64,000 nt of DNA from Alkalimonas amylolytica (GCF_900107845.1 NZ_FNRM01000006.1:1-64000); one strand, 5' to 3'; positions 28,146-38,142 are shown, counted from the stretch's first letter. Numbers and translations are program-made. The notes: generated by a model from the sequence alone, not told the origin.

Positions 28146-29297
28146 TCAGCCTGTTGCATAGCGGGTGACCATCTTTTTCAGCAAAGCACTGCGCCCGGCC
28201 AGTACCAAACCCAATTGACGTAATTGCCGCACTAACGGCCATCGACTGCCAAAGCCATGGTAGAGTAGATCCATGCTGCTCATCATCAGCCAGTTCTGCG
28301 GCTGACGCTGCTGCTGATAGCGCGCCAGCAGGGCTTGCGGTTGCTCGAGTGCAGTCACACCTGCTTGCTGCAACAACTGGCACACTAAGGCGGCATCCGC
28401 AAAGCCAAGATTTACGCCCTGCCCGGCCATGGGATGAATGGCATGCGCAGCATCGCCGACCAGCACCACTCGCTGCTGGTAATAGGACAAAGCATGTAAA
28501 CGCTGCAACGGAAACCAGGTGGCCCGCTGTACCTCGATGCGCCCCAACTGCGCCGGGAAAGCCGCCATCATGGCCTGACTGAGTGCAGCCGGTGACATGG
28601 CAGCCAGCTGCTGTACTTTGGGCAGATTGTCGTACCAAACCAGTGAGCCTTGCTGGCCCGGCAGCGGCAAGAAAGCTTTTGGACCGGTTTCAGTAAATTG
28701 CTGCCAGGTGACATCCTGCTCCGGCAGCTCGGTGGCTACATGGGCCACCAGGCAGCCCTGCGCATAACGCCAGCCGCGGGTACCAATGCCAGCCAGCTGG
28801 CGCAGGGCCGAACGGGCACCATCGGCCGCAATCACCAAACGGCTGTGCAGGCAGTCGCCATTATCCAGCGTCAGCTGTGCGCTGTCGGCATCCTGTTGCA
28901 GTGCGGTTACTCTGGCCGGGCAAAACAGCTGCAAGCTCTTTGGAAACTGCTGCCAGCACGCCAGCTGCAGCAGGCGGTTTTCGACAATATGGCCAAGTTC
29001 GCTCTGGTTGATGCTGGCGGCGTTAAACTCCACGCTGTGCTCTGGATGCTCAAAGGCCTGTAAACGGCGATACGGACAAAGCCGCATTGCAGCAACCGCC
29101 TGCCAGGCACCGAATTGCTCCAACCACTGCTGGCTGCGCTGGCTGATGGCCGATACCCGTAAGTCTGCCGGTTGGCTGGCGTCATAGGGCTCTGGCTGCT
29201 GTGCTTCTACCAGTGCCACCTGCCAGCCCTGCTGCGCCATGTAAGCCGCAATGCTAGCACCAACCATGCCACCACCAACCACCGTCAGATCAAACAT
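28146..29297 (-). CDS. ubiF: FAD-dependent ubiquinone hydroxylase, UbiF type
   Basis: A 383-residue FAD monooxygenase that probably hydroxylates a late benzoquinol intermediate in ubiquinone synthesis. The FAD-binding VVGGGMVGASIA opens the protein, and VVLVGDAAHAIHPMAGQG is the second FAD motif. WQQFTETGPKAFLPL closely resembles UbiF. ATG at 29297 has GAGGG upstream; the frame extends 62 codons further without homologous sequence. Its neighbourhood with Met, Leu and Gln tRNA genes resembles E. coli. Confidence 0.9.
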   Translation of the reverse strand: MFDLTVVGGGMVGASIAAYMAQQGWQVALVEAQQPEPYDASQPADLRVSAISQRSQQWLEQFGAWQAVAAMRLCPYRRLQAFEHPEHSVEFNAASINQSELGHIVENRLLQLACWQQFPKSLQLFCPARVTALQQDADSAQLTLDNGDCLHSRLVIAADGARSALRQLAGIGTRGWRYAQGCLVAHVATELPEQDVTWQQFTETGPKAFLPLPGQQGSLVWYDNLPKVQQLAAMSPAALSQAMMAAFPAQLGRIEVQRATWFPLQRLHALSYYQQRVVLVGDAAHAIHPMAGQGVNLGFADAALVCQLLQQAGVTALEQPQALLARYQQQRQPQNWLMMSSMDLLYHGFGSRWPLVRQLRQLGLVLAGRSALLKKMVTRYATG

Positions 29298-29536
29298 CTT
29301 TCGCCCTCTGCATTTTTCAACCGGAACATTGTACGCTAAAATGGATGGTCTGTGCTGCTTCGGCAGACGATAGACGTAACGATGCCATGCCTGATCGCAG
29401 CGGGTCAGACAGAATTCAACATCTGCCACTAAAAGCAGTTGACGGCTGTTGAAAAATACGGCATTTTGCGCGCCTTTATTCAAGGGTTCTCCGACACTGA
29501 TTCGGGGGCTCGGGCTTACTCTAACGGAGAAGTTAA

Positions 29537-30421
29537 ATGCGAAATGTAACGGTTGCTGCCACCCAAATGATCGGTGGTTGGAATGTAGACGAGAACATTG
29601 CCCGTGGTGAGAAACTGGTCCGTCAGGCCGCGGCTCAGGGGGCTCAGATCATCCTGTTGCAGGAGCTGTTTGAGCGCAATTACTTCTGCCAGAAACAAAA
29701 AGAAGCCTATCTGGATTTTGCCACCACAGTAGAAGAAAACCCGGCCATTCGCCACTTCCAGGCCATTGCCAAAGAGCTGGCGGTGGTCTTGCCAATCAGC
29801 TTTTATGAAAAAGCAGGCAACTGTTTTTACAACAGCATCGCCGTACTGGATGCGGACGGCAGCCTGCTTGGTGTCTATCGCAAAAGTCATATCCCGGATG
29901 GCCCTGGTTACTCCGAGAAATTCTATTTCACGCCGGGCGACAGTGGTTTTAAAGTCTGGCAAACCCGTTACGCCAAAATCGGCATTGGCATCTGCTGGGA
30001 TCAATGGTTCCCGGAGTGTGCCCGCAGCATGGCGCTGATGGGTGCTGAACTATTGTTCTACCCAACCGCCATTGGCAGCGAGCCACACGATGCCACTGTG
30101 AACTCACGTGATCACTGGCAGCGCACCCAGCAAGGTCATGCCGCTGCCAACCTGGTGCCGCTGATTGCTTCCAACCGCATTGGCGTGGAAACCGAGGATG
30201 ATTTCGCCATCACCTTCTATGGCAGCTCCTTTATTGCCAATGAGTACGGTGCCAAGGTGCAAGAAGCAGATGAAAGCTCAGAAGCCGTACTGGTACACAC
30301 CTTTGATTTGGATGAAGTGGCGCAAAACCGGCGCGGCTGGGGCGTGTTCCGTGATCGTCGTATTGATTTGTATCAGCCGCTGCTGACCAAAGATGGCTTC
30401 ACCCAGCAGGGTGGCAACTAA
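29537..30421 (+). CDS. aguB: N-carbamoylputrescine amidase
   Basis: A 294-residue nitrilase-family enzyme converting N-carbamoylputrescine to putrescine, CO2 and ammonia. The catalytic triad is visible: Glu43 (LLQELFE), Lys116 (YRKSHIPDG) and Cys153 ([10 protein letters not shown]). The GGAG ribosome-binding site is near the ATG. It overlaps or directly precedes aguA, so the last two agmatine-route enzymes are encoded together. Confidence 0.95.
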   Translation: MRNVTVAATQMIGGWNVDENIARGEKLVRQAAAQGAQIILLQELFERNYFCQKQKEAYLDFATTVEENPAIRHFQAIAKELAVVLPISFYEKAGNCFYNSIAVLDADGSLLGVYRKSHIPDGPGYSEKFYFTPGDSGFKVWQTRYAKIGIGICWDQWFPECARSMALMGAELLFYPTAIGSEPHDATVNSRDHWQRTQQGHAAANLVPLIASNRIGVETEDDFAITFYGSSFIANEYGAKVQEADESSEAVLVHTFDLDEVAQNRRGWGVFRDRRIDLYQPLLTKDGFTQQGGN

Positions 30422-31535
30422 GTTGGCGCGCACGCTGAGCACAACCCCACGGCAGGATGGCTTTTACATGCCTGCCGAGTGGCAACCACATCGCCAGACC
30501 TGGATGGTATGGCCGGAGCGCACCGACAACTGGCGCTTGGGTGCCAAGCCTGCTCAGGCAGCCTTTACCCGGGTCATTCAGGCCATCGCCCGCTTTGAGC
30601 CGGTCACGGTTGGGGTATCAGCCAACCAGTATGGCAATGCGCTGGCCCAGCTGCACAGCAGCCCGGAGCTGGCGGAGCGCATTCGCGTAATTGAGCTCTC
30701 CAGCAACGATGCCTGGTGTCGTGATACCGGCCCCAGTTTTGTGGTCAATGGCAAGGGCGACGTACGGGGCATAGACTGGACGTTCAACGCCTGGGGCGGC
30801 CTGAATGGTGGCTTGTATTTCCCCTGGCATCTGGACGATCAGGTCGCCAGCAAGGTGCTGAGTGTCGAGCAGCAACTGCGTTATCGCACCGAAGGCTTTG
30901 TGCTGGAAGGCGGCGCCATTCATGTCGACGGCGAAGGCACCGTACTGACTACGGAAGAGTGTTTGCTCAACCCCAATCGTAACCCGCATTTAAGCCGGGC
31001 TCAGATCGAGCAGATGCTGCATGAGTATCTCGGCACCAGCAAAGTGATCTGGCTGGAACAAGGCATCTACCTGGATGAGACCGATGGCCACATAGACAAC
31101 ATGGCCTGTTTTGTCCGTCCTGGTGAAGTGCTGCTGGCCTGGACCGATGATGAAAAGGATCCGCAGTACGCCCGCTCCCAAGCGGCGCTTAACGTACTGG
31201 AAAACAGCACCGATGCCCAAGGCCGTGCTATTAAGGTGCACAAGCTGCCATTACCGGCTCCCATTATTGCTGAGCCGGAAGAATATGCCAGTGTCGACTC
31301 AGTACTGCACACCATTCCCCGCGAAGCTCATGCCCGACTGGCAGGCTCCTACATCAACTTTTATCTGTGCAATGGCGGTCTGATTATGCCCGCTTTTGAC
31401 GATCCGAATGACGAAGTCGCTGCAGCCATCCTGCGCGAGCTGTTCCCGGAGCGCGACGTGGTGCTGGTGCCTGGGCGGGAAATTCTGCTTGGCGGTGGCA
31501 ATATTCACTGCATTACCCAGCAGCAGCCAGCCTGA
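30393..31535 (+). CDS. aguA: Agmatine deiminase
   Basis: A 380-residue guanidino-group-modifying enzyme converting agmatine to N-carbamoylputrescine and ammonia. Conserved [43 protein letters not shown] and the terminal catalytic GGGNIHC (Cys373 in this numbering) are present. The ATG at 30393 overlaps aguB by 29 bases. A TTG at 30423, just after the aguB stop with GGGTGG upstream, would give a more usual N terminus and may be the real start. Confidence 0.93.
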   Translation: MASPSRVATKLARTLSTTPRQDGFYMPAEWQPHRQTWMVWPERTDNWRLGAKPAQAAFTRVIQAIARFEPVTVGVSANQYGNALAQLHSSPELAERIRVIELSSNDAWCRDTGPSFVVNGKGDVRGIDWTFNAWGGLNGGLYFPWHLDDQVASKVLSVEQQLRYRTEGFVLEGGAIHVDGEGTVLTTEECLLNPNRNPHLSRAQIEQMLHEYLGTSKVIWLEQGIYLDETDGHIDNMACFVRPGEVLLAWTDDEKDPQYARSQAALNVLENSTDAQGRAIKVHKLPLPAPIIAEPEEYASVDSVLHTIPREAHARLAGSYINFYLCNGGLIMPAFDDPNDEVAAAILRELFPERDVVLVPGREILLGGGNIHCITQQQPA

Positions 31536-31575
31536 TACCAACCTCATGTCTCTGTAAAGCACAGCGCTATCTTGC

Positions 31576-31605
31576 CACAGTGGTTCCTTTATCGGGACCA
31601 CTGTG
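31576..31605. terminator. Strong hairpin downstream of aguA
   Basis: CACAGTGGTTCC pairs with GGGACCACTGTG around TTTATC, twelve pairs with one G-U. No U tract follows, so intrinsic termination is uncertain; it may protect the aguBA mRNA end. Confidence 0.5.
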
Positions 31606-31795
31606 CACCCTACCTTACAAAGACGTCTAAACATCTTTACTACCACATAAAGAAATTGCTATAGACCAATTTTTCCTTAGCTCAGAGCAAAGCATTCTAA
31701 AGTTTTATTTGCCTATTTTTTGCACCAATGTTCATTATTTAAGCGCTCTGATTCAAATGAGCACATTAGATAACAATAAAACTGAGGAACATCCA

Positions 31796-33832
31796 ATGAC
31801 CTTAAAACACCAGCTGACCATAGCTGGAATTGCGGCGAGCCTAGCTTTTGCCGCTCTTCCTGCCTGGTCACAAGCCAGTCTGCTCAGCGTTCCTGAGCAC
31901 AAAACCATTCCCAACCAATACATTGTGGTCTTAAAAGACCAAGAGTTGGCTTTATTCGGTGCCGATGCAGTCAACGTAAAAGCGCGAAGCTACAGCCAGC
32001 TGGCACAAGGCACTGTGAAAGCAGAATTCAATCATGCCCTGAAAGGTTTTGTAATTGAAACAAATGACAGCGGTGTCAAAACCTTACTGCAGCAAACATC
32101 GGTGGATTACATCGAGCCTGTGCAGCGTATCTCGCTGTACAACCAGCAAAATAATGCGCCTTGGGGCTTGGATCGCCTGGACCAGCAGAATCTGCCTTTA
32201 AATGGTGTCTATCGTTATGATTTAACCGGTGCAGGCGTCAATGCCTATGTGATTGACACAGGTATCAACACCAGCCATACACAATTTCGTGGTCGTATTG
32301 GAAGGGTCGTGACCACCATAGGGAATAACCCCGAAGACTGCAATGGCCATGGTACTCATGTTGCTGGCAGTATTGGTGCCACGACCTATGGCGTTGCCAA
32401 ACAAGTGACGCTCCACTCCGTAAAAGTGTTTGGCTGCGGAGGAGAAACCACTTCCACAGCCATCATTCAAGGCATTGACTGGGTGGCAGCCAACGCTGTT
32501 CGTCCTGCCGTCGCCAATATGAGCTTGGGTGGCGGGGCTTCAGCCGCCCTTGATCAAGCCACCAATCGTTTGATCCAACGCGGGGTGGCCACCGTGGTAG
32601 CAGCGGGTAACAGCAATGCCAATGCCTGCAACACATCCCCGGCACGGGTCGCTGCCGCTATGACGGTTGGTTCATCAACCCGCACCGATAGCCGCTCCAA
32701 CTTTTCCAACTGGGGCAGCTGCGTCAATATCTTTGCTCCAGGTTCGGACATTATTGCTCCCTGGATTGGTAGCGCTAATGCCACCCGAACCATCAGCGGC
32801 ACTTCCATGGCCAGTCCTCATGTGGCCGGAGCTGCAGCGCTTTACCTGCAACAAAACCCCAATGCCACACCCGCTCAGGTAGCCCAGGCTATCTACAGCA
32901 ATGCCGCCACTGGCAAAATTACCAATACCAATGGCACCGTGAACCGGCTACTCAACACTGAGTTTTTGCTGGGTGGCGGTGGTGGTAATCAACCACCAGT
33001 TGCCAGCTTTACGGCAAGTATTAATGGGCTAACAGTCAGTCTGCAAGATACATCCACCGATGATCAGGGCGTGGTCAGTTGGCAGTGGGATTTTGGTGAT
33101 GGCAACAACTCGAGCCAGCAAAACCCAATGCATAACTATGCTCAAAGTGGCACTTACAGCATCAGCCTGACCGTGGCCGACCAACAAGGCTTGCAAAGCA
33201 CAGCTCGCAGAACCATTACGGTTAGTGGTGGCGGTGGCGGTGGTTGTGATGGCTTAACTGCCTGGTCAGCAAGCACCCCTTATCAGGCTGGCCAGCAGGT
33301 CAGTTACAATGGTCGTCGCTATGAAGCAACCTGGTGGTCAACCGGTGCTCGTCCGGATCTGTTTAGCAACGTCTGGCGTGATCTGGGCCCTTGCAGCGGT
33401 GGTGGCGGTGGCAATCAACCACCTGTAGCCGAATTCGACTTTCAGGCCAATGGACTGACTGTGCAGTTCACTGACCGTAGTACCGACGATCAGGGTGTAG
33501 TCAGCTGGCAGTGGAGCTTTGGCGATGGTAGCAGCTCTGCTCAACAGCACCCGGTACACAGCTACAGGCAGGCCGGCAGTTATCAGGTACAGCTGAACGT
33601 GGCAGATGCGGATGGTGCCAGCCATACAATTACCCGTACGGTGAGTGTGACCAATCAGGGCGGGGGCTGCTCCGGTTTAGCAACCTGGCAAGCCAGTGCT
33701 GTCTATACCGCCGGTGATCAAGTTCAGCATAATGGCCAACGCTATCGGGCCAACTGGTGGACTCAAAACCAGAACCCAAGCCAGTATTCCGGTCAATGGG
33801 CTGTCTGGACTCATCAGGGCACTTGTCAATAA
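31796..33832 (+). CDS. Secreted subtilisin-like protease with PKD and chitin-binding modules
   Basis: A 678-residue exported protease. A signal peptide (~1-25), I9 propeptide inhibitor (~37-118) and S8 proteinase-K-like catalytic domain (~130-390) are followed by two repeated units: PKD (~398-477), CBM5/12-type chitin-binding (~484-534), PKD (~540-620), CBM5/12 (~624-678). Triad residues are Asp154 (YVIDTGIN), His185 (NGHGTHVAG) and Ser337 (SGTSMASPH). Gly-rich linkers separate modules. ATG at 31796 has GAGGA upstream; a frame-start at 31709 lacks a signal. The binding modules would direct the protease to insoluble substrate such as chitin-protein matrix. Confidence 0.95.
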   Translation: MTLKHQLTIAGIAASLAFAALPAWSQASLLSVPEHKTIPNQYIVVLKDQELALFGADAVNVKARSYSQLAQGTVKAEFNHALKGFVIETNDSGVKTLLQQTSVDYIEPVQRISLYNQQNNAPWGLDRLDQQNLPLNGVYRYDLTGAGVNAYVIDTGINTSHTQFRGRIGRVVTTIGNNPEDCNGHGTHVAGSIGATTYGVAKQVTLHSVKVFGCGGETTSTAIIQGIDWVAANAVRPAVANMSLGGGASAALDQATNRLIQRGVATVVAAGNSNANACNTSPARVAAAMTVGSSTRTDSRSNFSNWGSCVNIFAPGSDIIAPWIGSANATRTISGTSMASPHVAGAAALYLQQNPNATPAQVAQAIYSNAATGKITNTNGTVNRLLNTEFLLGGGGGNQPPVASFTASINGLTVSLQDTSTDDQGVVSWQWDFGDGNNSSQQNPMHNYAQSGTYSISLTVADQQGLQSTARRTITVSGGGGGGCDGLTAWSASTPYQAGQQVSYNGRRYEATWWSTGARPDLFSNVWRDLGPCSGGGGGNQPPVAEFDFQANGLTVQFTDRSTDDQGVVSWQWSFGDGSSSAQQHPVHSYRQAGSYQVQLNVADADGASHTITRTVSVTNQGGGCSGLATWQASAVYTAGDQVQHNGQRYRANWWTQNQNPSQYSGQWAVWTHQGTCQ

Positions 33833-33844
33833 AGCGTGAGCGGT

Positions 33845-33868
33845 ATGGGGAGTCCTTCGTCTCCCCAT
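33845..33868 (+). terminator. Terminator of the subtilase gene
   Basis: ATGGGGAG and CTCCCCAT form an eight-pair stem around an eight-base CCTTCG-containing loop, followed by TTT. It begins 13 bases after the stop codon. Confidence 0.75.
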
Positions 33869-33940
33869 TTGTATCTACTTGCGTAAATACAGAGTTCTAT
33901 TAGACTGGGAAATTAAGAGCTTGATTATCAAGGAACAAGG

Positions 33941-35146
33941 ATGAAATTAGCACACCGGCTTAGCATTGGATATATACTGTTGGCTTTACTGCTCAACGGA
34001 TGCTCCTCTGCAAATAGTTCCCTGTCTGCTCAAGATAAAAGCGGCAATGATAGTACGGAAAAATTACGTTTTGCAGACATTCCTGTAAACCAGGATTTGT
34101 TTACAAACGAAACAGTTATGCCGCTGCCCATGCCACCGGAAATTTTCTTCCTAACTGCAGAGCAGCAGCGAGAGTTTCTCGAGTTTTATTACGATGAGGC
34201 ACGACAACATCTGTTACCCGACCGGCGGCTGGCCAGTTTCGTTGAACGGCGGTACACAGACTTTAATTATTATGGCAAGACCTTAAAAGCCACCAATAGC
34301 TTGCAAGGTGAAACAGGCAACTGTTTATCTCTGGCCATTCTAACAACCGCCTACGCCCGTTTAATTGATGTTAGCGTTGATTATCAGTTGGTGTATTCAG
34401 TGCCGATTTATGAACTCATCGACGATACCCTTTATGTATCAAGTCATATTCGCTCCAGAGTATCCTCGCCGAGTGAACACAACAGAGAAACTGGCCAGAT
34501 CAGTTACTCCCACTCTTTTATTGACTACTTCCCAAGCGCACGGCGTCAAAGGGGGCAGTATATTTCTGAGCAACACTTTATCTCTATGTTTTACCAAAAT
34601 GTGGCAGCAGAGCTTTTAAAGCAAAATGATGATGAAGCAGCATTTCCGTATCTGATGAAAGCATTGCAGATCGCTCCGGATAATGTCGCCGCTTTGAATG
34701 CTTTGGCAGTCTTGCACCGCCGTAAGCAAGACGTCATCACAGCAGAAAAACTCTATCGTTTTATTTTGGACTATTACCCAGTCAATCTGAATGCCATGAT
34801 CAACTTCCGGGAAATGCTCACCCTGCAAGGGCGCTATAAAGAGGCTCATGCCCTGAATGAAACCATCAGCCACATCAATGACCCCAACCCTTATGAATGG
34901 ATTTTCCTGGCAGACGAAGCAATACAGCATGGCCAACTGGCACGGGCCGAACGCTATTTAGAGCGCGCGCAACATCTGGCACCCTACCTGGATGAGATTT
35001 ATTTCCGCTATGCTCACATCGACTATCAGCGTGGACGTATAACTTCCGCGCAGCACCATTTATCCACAGCCCATCAGTTTGCCCGTACAGTAGACAGACG
35101 ACAATTGTACAAAGCCAAACTCGGAGTCTTGCATGCAGCCGAGTGA
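33941..35146 (+). CDS. Transglutaminase-like lipoprotein with C-terminal TPR repeats
   Basis: A 401-residue predicted lipoprotein; the lipobox LNGC puts Cys21 at the mature N terminus. Residues ~85-190 resemble a bacterial transglutaminase-like fold, with Cys128 in GETGNCLSLA and later possible His/Asp partners. Residues ~225-395 are TPR-like helices (AAFPYLMKALQIAPDN and similar). The AAGGA site is clear. The protein should face the periplasm or outer membrane. Whether it is a peptidase, transferase or inactive binding protein cannot be told. Its last bases overlap the next GIY-YIG gene. Confidence 0.72.
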   Translation: MKLAHRLSIGYILLALLLNGCSSANSSLSAQDKSGNDSTEKLRFADIPVNQDLFTNETVMPLPMPPEIFFLTAEQQREFLEFYYDEARQHLLPDRRLASFVERRYTDFNYYGKTLKATNSLQGETGNCLSLAILTTAYARLIDVSVDYQLVYSVPIYELIDDTLYVSSHIRSRVSSPSEHNRETGQISYSHSFIDYFPSARRQRGQYISEQHFISMFYQNVAAELLKQNDDEAAFPYLMKALQIAPDNVAALNALAVLHRRKQDVITAEKLYRFILDYYPVNLNAMINFREMLTLQGRYKEAHALNETISHINDPNPYEWIFLADEAIQHGQLARAERYLERAQHLAPYLDEIYFRYAHIDYQRGRITSAQHHLSTAHQFARTVDRRQLYKAKLGVLHAAE

Positions 35147-35432
35147 AACTGATTGGTTTTTCTATCTGCTCAGAACCAACAGAGGTCAAATCTATACCGG
35201 GATTAGCACCGATCCACAAAGGCGGTTACGTCAGCACAATGGTGAGCTGGCCGGTGGTGCCAAAGCGCTACGCGGGCAGCGGCCATTGCAATTGTTGTAT
35301 CAAGAGCCCTACCCGTGTCGCAGCAGCGCTAGCAAAGCGGAATATCAATTTAAACAATTGAACAAACAACAAAAAGAAGCCTTTATTCGCCTAAAGACGG
35401 ATGGAGCTCTGGCCAGTTCCCCGCTAGAATAA
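35133..35432 (+). CDS. GIY-YIG nuclease family protein
   Basis: A 99-residue single-domain GIY-YIG protein like YhbQ/UPF0213. The first strand FYLLRTNRGQIYTGIS supplies the two signature strands, DPQRRLRQHN the conserved Arg, and SKAEYQFKQL the catalytic-type Glu. Small stand-alone members may cut DNA or be diverged; no partner gene shows the role. It overlaps the TPR lipoprotein gene by 14 bases. Confidence 0.88.
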   Translation: MQPSETDWFFYLLRTNRGQIYTGISTDPQRRLRQHNGELAGGAKALRGQRPLQLLYQEPYPCRSSASKAEYQFKQLNKQQKEAFIRLKTDGALASSPLE

Positions 35433-35466
35433 CTCTTTTCCCCTGCACTAAGGAGCTGGCCTGCAG

Positions 35467-36384
35467 ATGCCTGTGTTGCCACTGGACAACTACGCCCTGA
35501 TCCTCGGCTATCTGGCCATCGGCCTGCTGCTGCGACTGGTGCCAGCCATGCCGGCCGACAGTGCGCGAGCCTTGAATGCTTATGTGCTGAATGTCGCCTT
35601 GCCTGCACTGGTGTTGTTGAAAATCCCCGAACTGCAGTTTTCCGCCCAACTCTGGCTGCCGGTATTAACCCCCTGGTTGCTGCTAGTGCTGGTGGCAGGC
35701 CTGACATTGCTGGTTGGGCATTGGCTGAACTGGAGCCGGGATACCAAGGTAGCCCTACTTATTGTATTGCCGCTTGGCAATACCTCTTTTCTTGGCTTTC
35801 CGATGGTGGAAGCCTTTTGGGGCAGTGATCGCATGCCCGTGGCCATTATCTACGATCAGCTCGGCTCTTTTATCGCCCTGGCTACCTACTCCACCATTCT
35901 GGCCAGTCTGTACGGTCAACAGCAATCATCGGCCAGTATGAAAGCTATTGCGCGCAAAGTACTCAGCTCACCGCCCCTCTTGGCCTTGCTGCTGGCACTG
36001 ATGCTACGCAACAGCAGCTATCCGGCTTTGGCAACCCAGCTACTCAACAATGTGGCTGCCACCCTAGTGCCAGTGGTGATGATCGCGGTTGGCTTTAGCC
36101 TTCGTTTTCGCCTGCAAGCCAGTGAATTAAAGCCTCTCGCCTTTGGCTTGCTGGTGACACTGGTTCTGATGCCATTGATGGCTTATGCTATAGCAAGTAG
36201 CAGCTCAGTGGATGCCAGCTTGCGACAAACTGTGGTTTTTATGGCAGCGATGCCGCCAATGATCTCGGCAGGTGCCATTGCCATTATGGCCGGGCTGGCA
36301 CCGCGTCTGGTCAGTGCCCTGGTAGGTTTCGGTGTACTACTTAGCTTTGTGACCTTGCCTGTCGTGTACTGGCTGTTGCAATAA
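35467..36384 (+). CDS. AEC-family transporter (auxin efflux carrier-like)
   Basis: A 305-residue polytopic inner-membrane protein with repeated hydrophobic helices and the AEC-type sequences LNAYVLNVALPALVLLKI and LPLGNTSFLGFPMVEAFWG. Bacterial AEC proteins export or exchange organic acids or other small metabolites; substrate is not predictable here. It follows the GIY-YIG gene by 34 bases and precedes an MscS-like channel by 20, so transcription may be shared. Confidence 0.88.
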   Translation: MPVLPLDNYALILGYLAIGLLLRLVPAMPADSARALNAYVLNVALPALVLLKIPELQFSAQLWLPVLTPWLLLVLVAGLTLLVGHWLNWSRDTKVALLIVLPLGNTSFLGFPMVEAFWGSDRMPVAIIYDQLGSFIALATYSTILASLYGQQQSSASMKAIARKVLSSPPLLALLLALMLRNSSYPALATQLLNNVAATLVPVVMIAVGFSLRFRLQASELKPLAFGLLVTLVLMPLMAYAIASSSSVDASLRQTVVFMAAMPPMISAGAIAIMAGLAPRLVSALVGFGVLLSFVTLPVVYWLLQ

Positions 36385-36404
36385 CTGTATCTAAAGGAAA
36401 ACCG

Positions 36405-37697
36405 ATGGTCGATATTGCCCTAAACTGGTGGCAACAACATATAGAATTACTTTTGAGCCCAGCCACCTGGTGGCAACTGGTGGTGTTGGCGGTTGCTGCG
36501 GTGGCAGCTTCCCTGTTCAACCGGCGCATCCAACAACTGCTGGAAGCACAGGCTTCATCCAGCTTACAGGGCTTTCGTCATATTGCAGTGCGCAGTATTC
36601 AGAGGTTACTGTGGCCGCTGATTGCCTTGGCGGTAGTATTACCAGCCAAAGCTGTGCTTCAGTGGTACGATCTTCCCCTGCAACTGCTGGCCATTGCTGT
36701 GCCTATCCTCTGGGCGCTGGCGCTGATCCGTTTTAGCATCTATTTACTACGCAAAGCCTTTACCATCAATCCATTGCTCAAGTCTTCTGAAAGTGCCTTG
36801 TCGGTATTGATTTGGCTCGGTGTGGTGTTGCATCTGCTTGGCTGGCTGCCAACGGTGCTGGGCTTTTTGGACAGCATGGCACTTAACCTGGGCGAAAACC
36901 GCATTTCAGTCTTGTCAGTGATAAAGCTGTTACTGCTGGTTGGTCTGGCATTTACCCTGGCGATCTGGCTGTCGGAACTTATCAGCCGACAATTGCAGCG
37001 CTCGGCCAATATCTCACCCAGCATGCGGGTTGGCTTTAACAAGTTCAGTAAGTTTATTCTGCTCACCCTGGCCTTTTTAATCGCGCTGAATGCGGTTGGC
37101 ATTAACCTTAGTTCGTTGGCTATTTTTGGCGGTGCTTTAGGTGTGGGCTTGGGCTTTGGTTTGCAGCGCATTGCGTCCAACTTTATCAGCGGTTTTATTC
37201 TGGTACTGGACCGCTCCATCAAACCCGGTGATGTCATTACCGTGGGTGATAAATTTGGCTGGGTCGAAGCACTGAATTCCCGCTATGTGGTGGTGCGAAA
37301 CCGTGAAGGGGTGGATACGTTAATCCCCAATGAAAACCTGATCACGTCGGAAGTGATCAACTGGAGCTATGCCGATCGCAATGTGCGGGTGGTGATCCCG
37401 GTACAAATTAGTTACAACGACGATCCCGAGCAAGCCATGGCCCTGATGCTGGAGTGCGCTAAGGCATCTCCCCGGATTTTGCAGGAACCAGTCCCTACCG
37501 TGCGTTTAATGGAGTTTGCTGATAGCGGCATAGAACTCCAACTACGGGTGTGGATTGCCGACCCGGAGAATGGTACTGGCGGGGTCAAATCGGAAGTAAA
37601 CCTGGCGATTTGGCGCGCATTTAAAGAGCATAAAATTACCATTCCCTACCCACAACGCGATTTGCATATTAAATCGATGCCAGACAACCTGCCTTAA
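36405..37697 (+). CDS. Mechanosensitive ion channel, MscS family
   Basis: A 430-residue inner-membrane protein with several N-terminal transmembrane helices, a pore-lining glycine-rich helix (LAIFGGALGVGLGFGLQ), and the cytoplasmic beta domain (VGDKFGWVEALNSRYVVV, DTLIPNENLITSEVINWS). MscS-family channels open under membrane tension to release solutes. AAGGA precedes the ATG. It ends near a hairpin. Confidence 0.93.
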   Translation: MVDIALNWWQQHIELLLSPATWWQLVVLAVAAVAASLFNRRIQQLLEAQASSSLQGFRHIAVRSIQRLLWPLIALAVVLPAKAVLQWYDLPLQLLAIAVPILWALALIRFSIYLLRKAFTINPLLKSSESALSVLIWLGVVLHLLGWLPTVLGFLDSMALNLGENRISVLSVIKLLLLVGLAFTLAIWLSELISRQLQRSANISPSMRVGFNKFSKFILLTLAFLIALNAVGINLSSLAIFGGALGVGLGFGLQRIASNFISGFILVLDRSIKPGDVITVGDKFGWVEALNSRYVVVRNREGVDTLIPNENLITSEVINWSYADRNVRVVIPVQISYNDDPEQAMALMLECAKASPRILQEPVPTVRLMEFADSGIELQLRVWIADPENGTGGVKSEVNLAIWRAFKEHKITIPYPQRDLHIKSMPDNLP

Positions 37698-37708
37698 CCG
37701 CTAGCAAC

Positions 37709-37726
37709 CGCCCATTAAAATGGGCG
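37709..37726 (+). terminator. Hairpin after the mechanosensitive channel gene
   Basis: CGCCCATT pairs with AATGGGCG around a two-base or slightly wider loop. No U run follows, so termination strength is uncertain. Confidence 0.4.
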
Positions 37727-37780
37727 CACGCATGCGTCCTGATATCTTGCATGAGACAGAGTCAAAATATGAACACTCCA

Positions 37781-37808
37781 TTGACAATGGTAGCAGTAGA
37801 GTGATAAA
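37781..37808 (+). promoter_or_regulatory. Promoter for the two unknown genes at 37847 and 38143
   Basis: A consensus -35 TTGACA (37781-37786), 16-base spacer and GATAAA (37803-37808) lie 38 bases before the first ATG. AAGGAA provides its ribosome-binding site. Confidence 0.65.
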
Positions 37809-37846
37809 TTTTGAGCAATTAATCACTGGATAAAGGAATCTGCATT

Positions 37847-38140
37847 ATGTCAGGTGTAGCGAATTTAGTTGTTGAAGCTGGAAGTCAAATCATTGGTGTT
37901 TTCAGTAGCAAAATTTCGGCTGATCAGATTTACAAACATATCTACCCTTCGTTAGTATTTATCATAAATACAAAAGGTAGAAAGTCCCGCGAAGCCAAGG
38001 GATTACTTTCTGTATTAGAAAGTTTAGCTCCAGCAGGCGCTAAGCGACGTAACTTTTCACGTCGATATATTCAAAATGTCGATGGCTGGAAAGAGTTACC
38101 AACGGATCCCCAACGAATTCCATTTGGTTTTTGGCATTAA
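37847..38140 (+). CDS. Protein of unknown function, 97 residues
   Basis: Not recognised. The predicted protein lacks a signal peptide, membrane helix and Cys. Its N-terminal third is mildly hydrophobic (SGVANLVVEAGSQIIGVF), while the centre and C terminus are basic, with KGRKSREAK and AKRRNFSRRY. A good promoter and AAGGAA site make expression plausible. It is AT-richer than flanking core genes and lies two bases before a four-helix membrane protein gene, suggesting a functional pair. A transferred toxin or effector was considered, but no motif supports it. Confidence 0.6.
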   Translation: MSGVANLVVEAGSQIIGVFSSKISADQIYKHIYPSLVFIINTKGRKSREAKGLLSVLESLAPAGAKRRNFSRRYIQNVDGWKELPTDPQRIPFGFWH

Positions 38141-38142
38141 TT

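Noticed and set aside
29298-29483. Long N-terminal extension of ubiF
   Set aside because: The additional frame does not resemble the FAD enzyme and precedes a strong GAGGG/ATG start at the GxGxxG fold.
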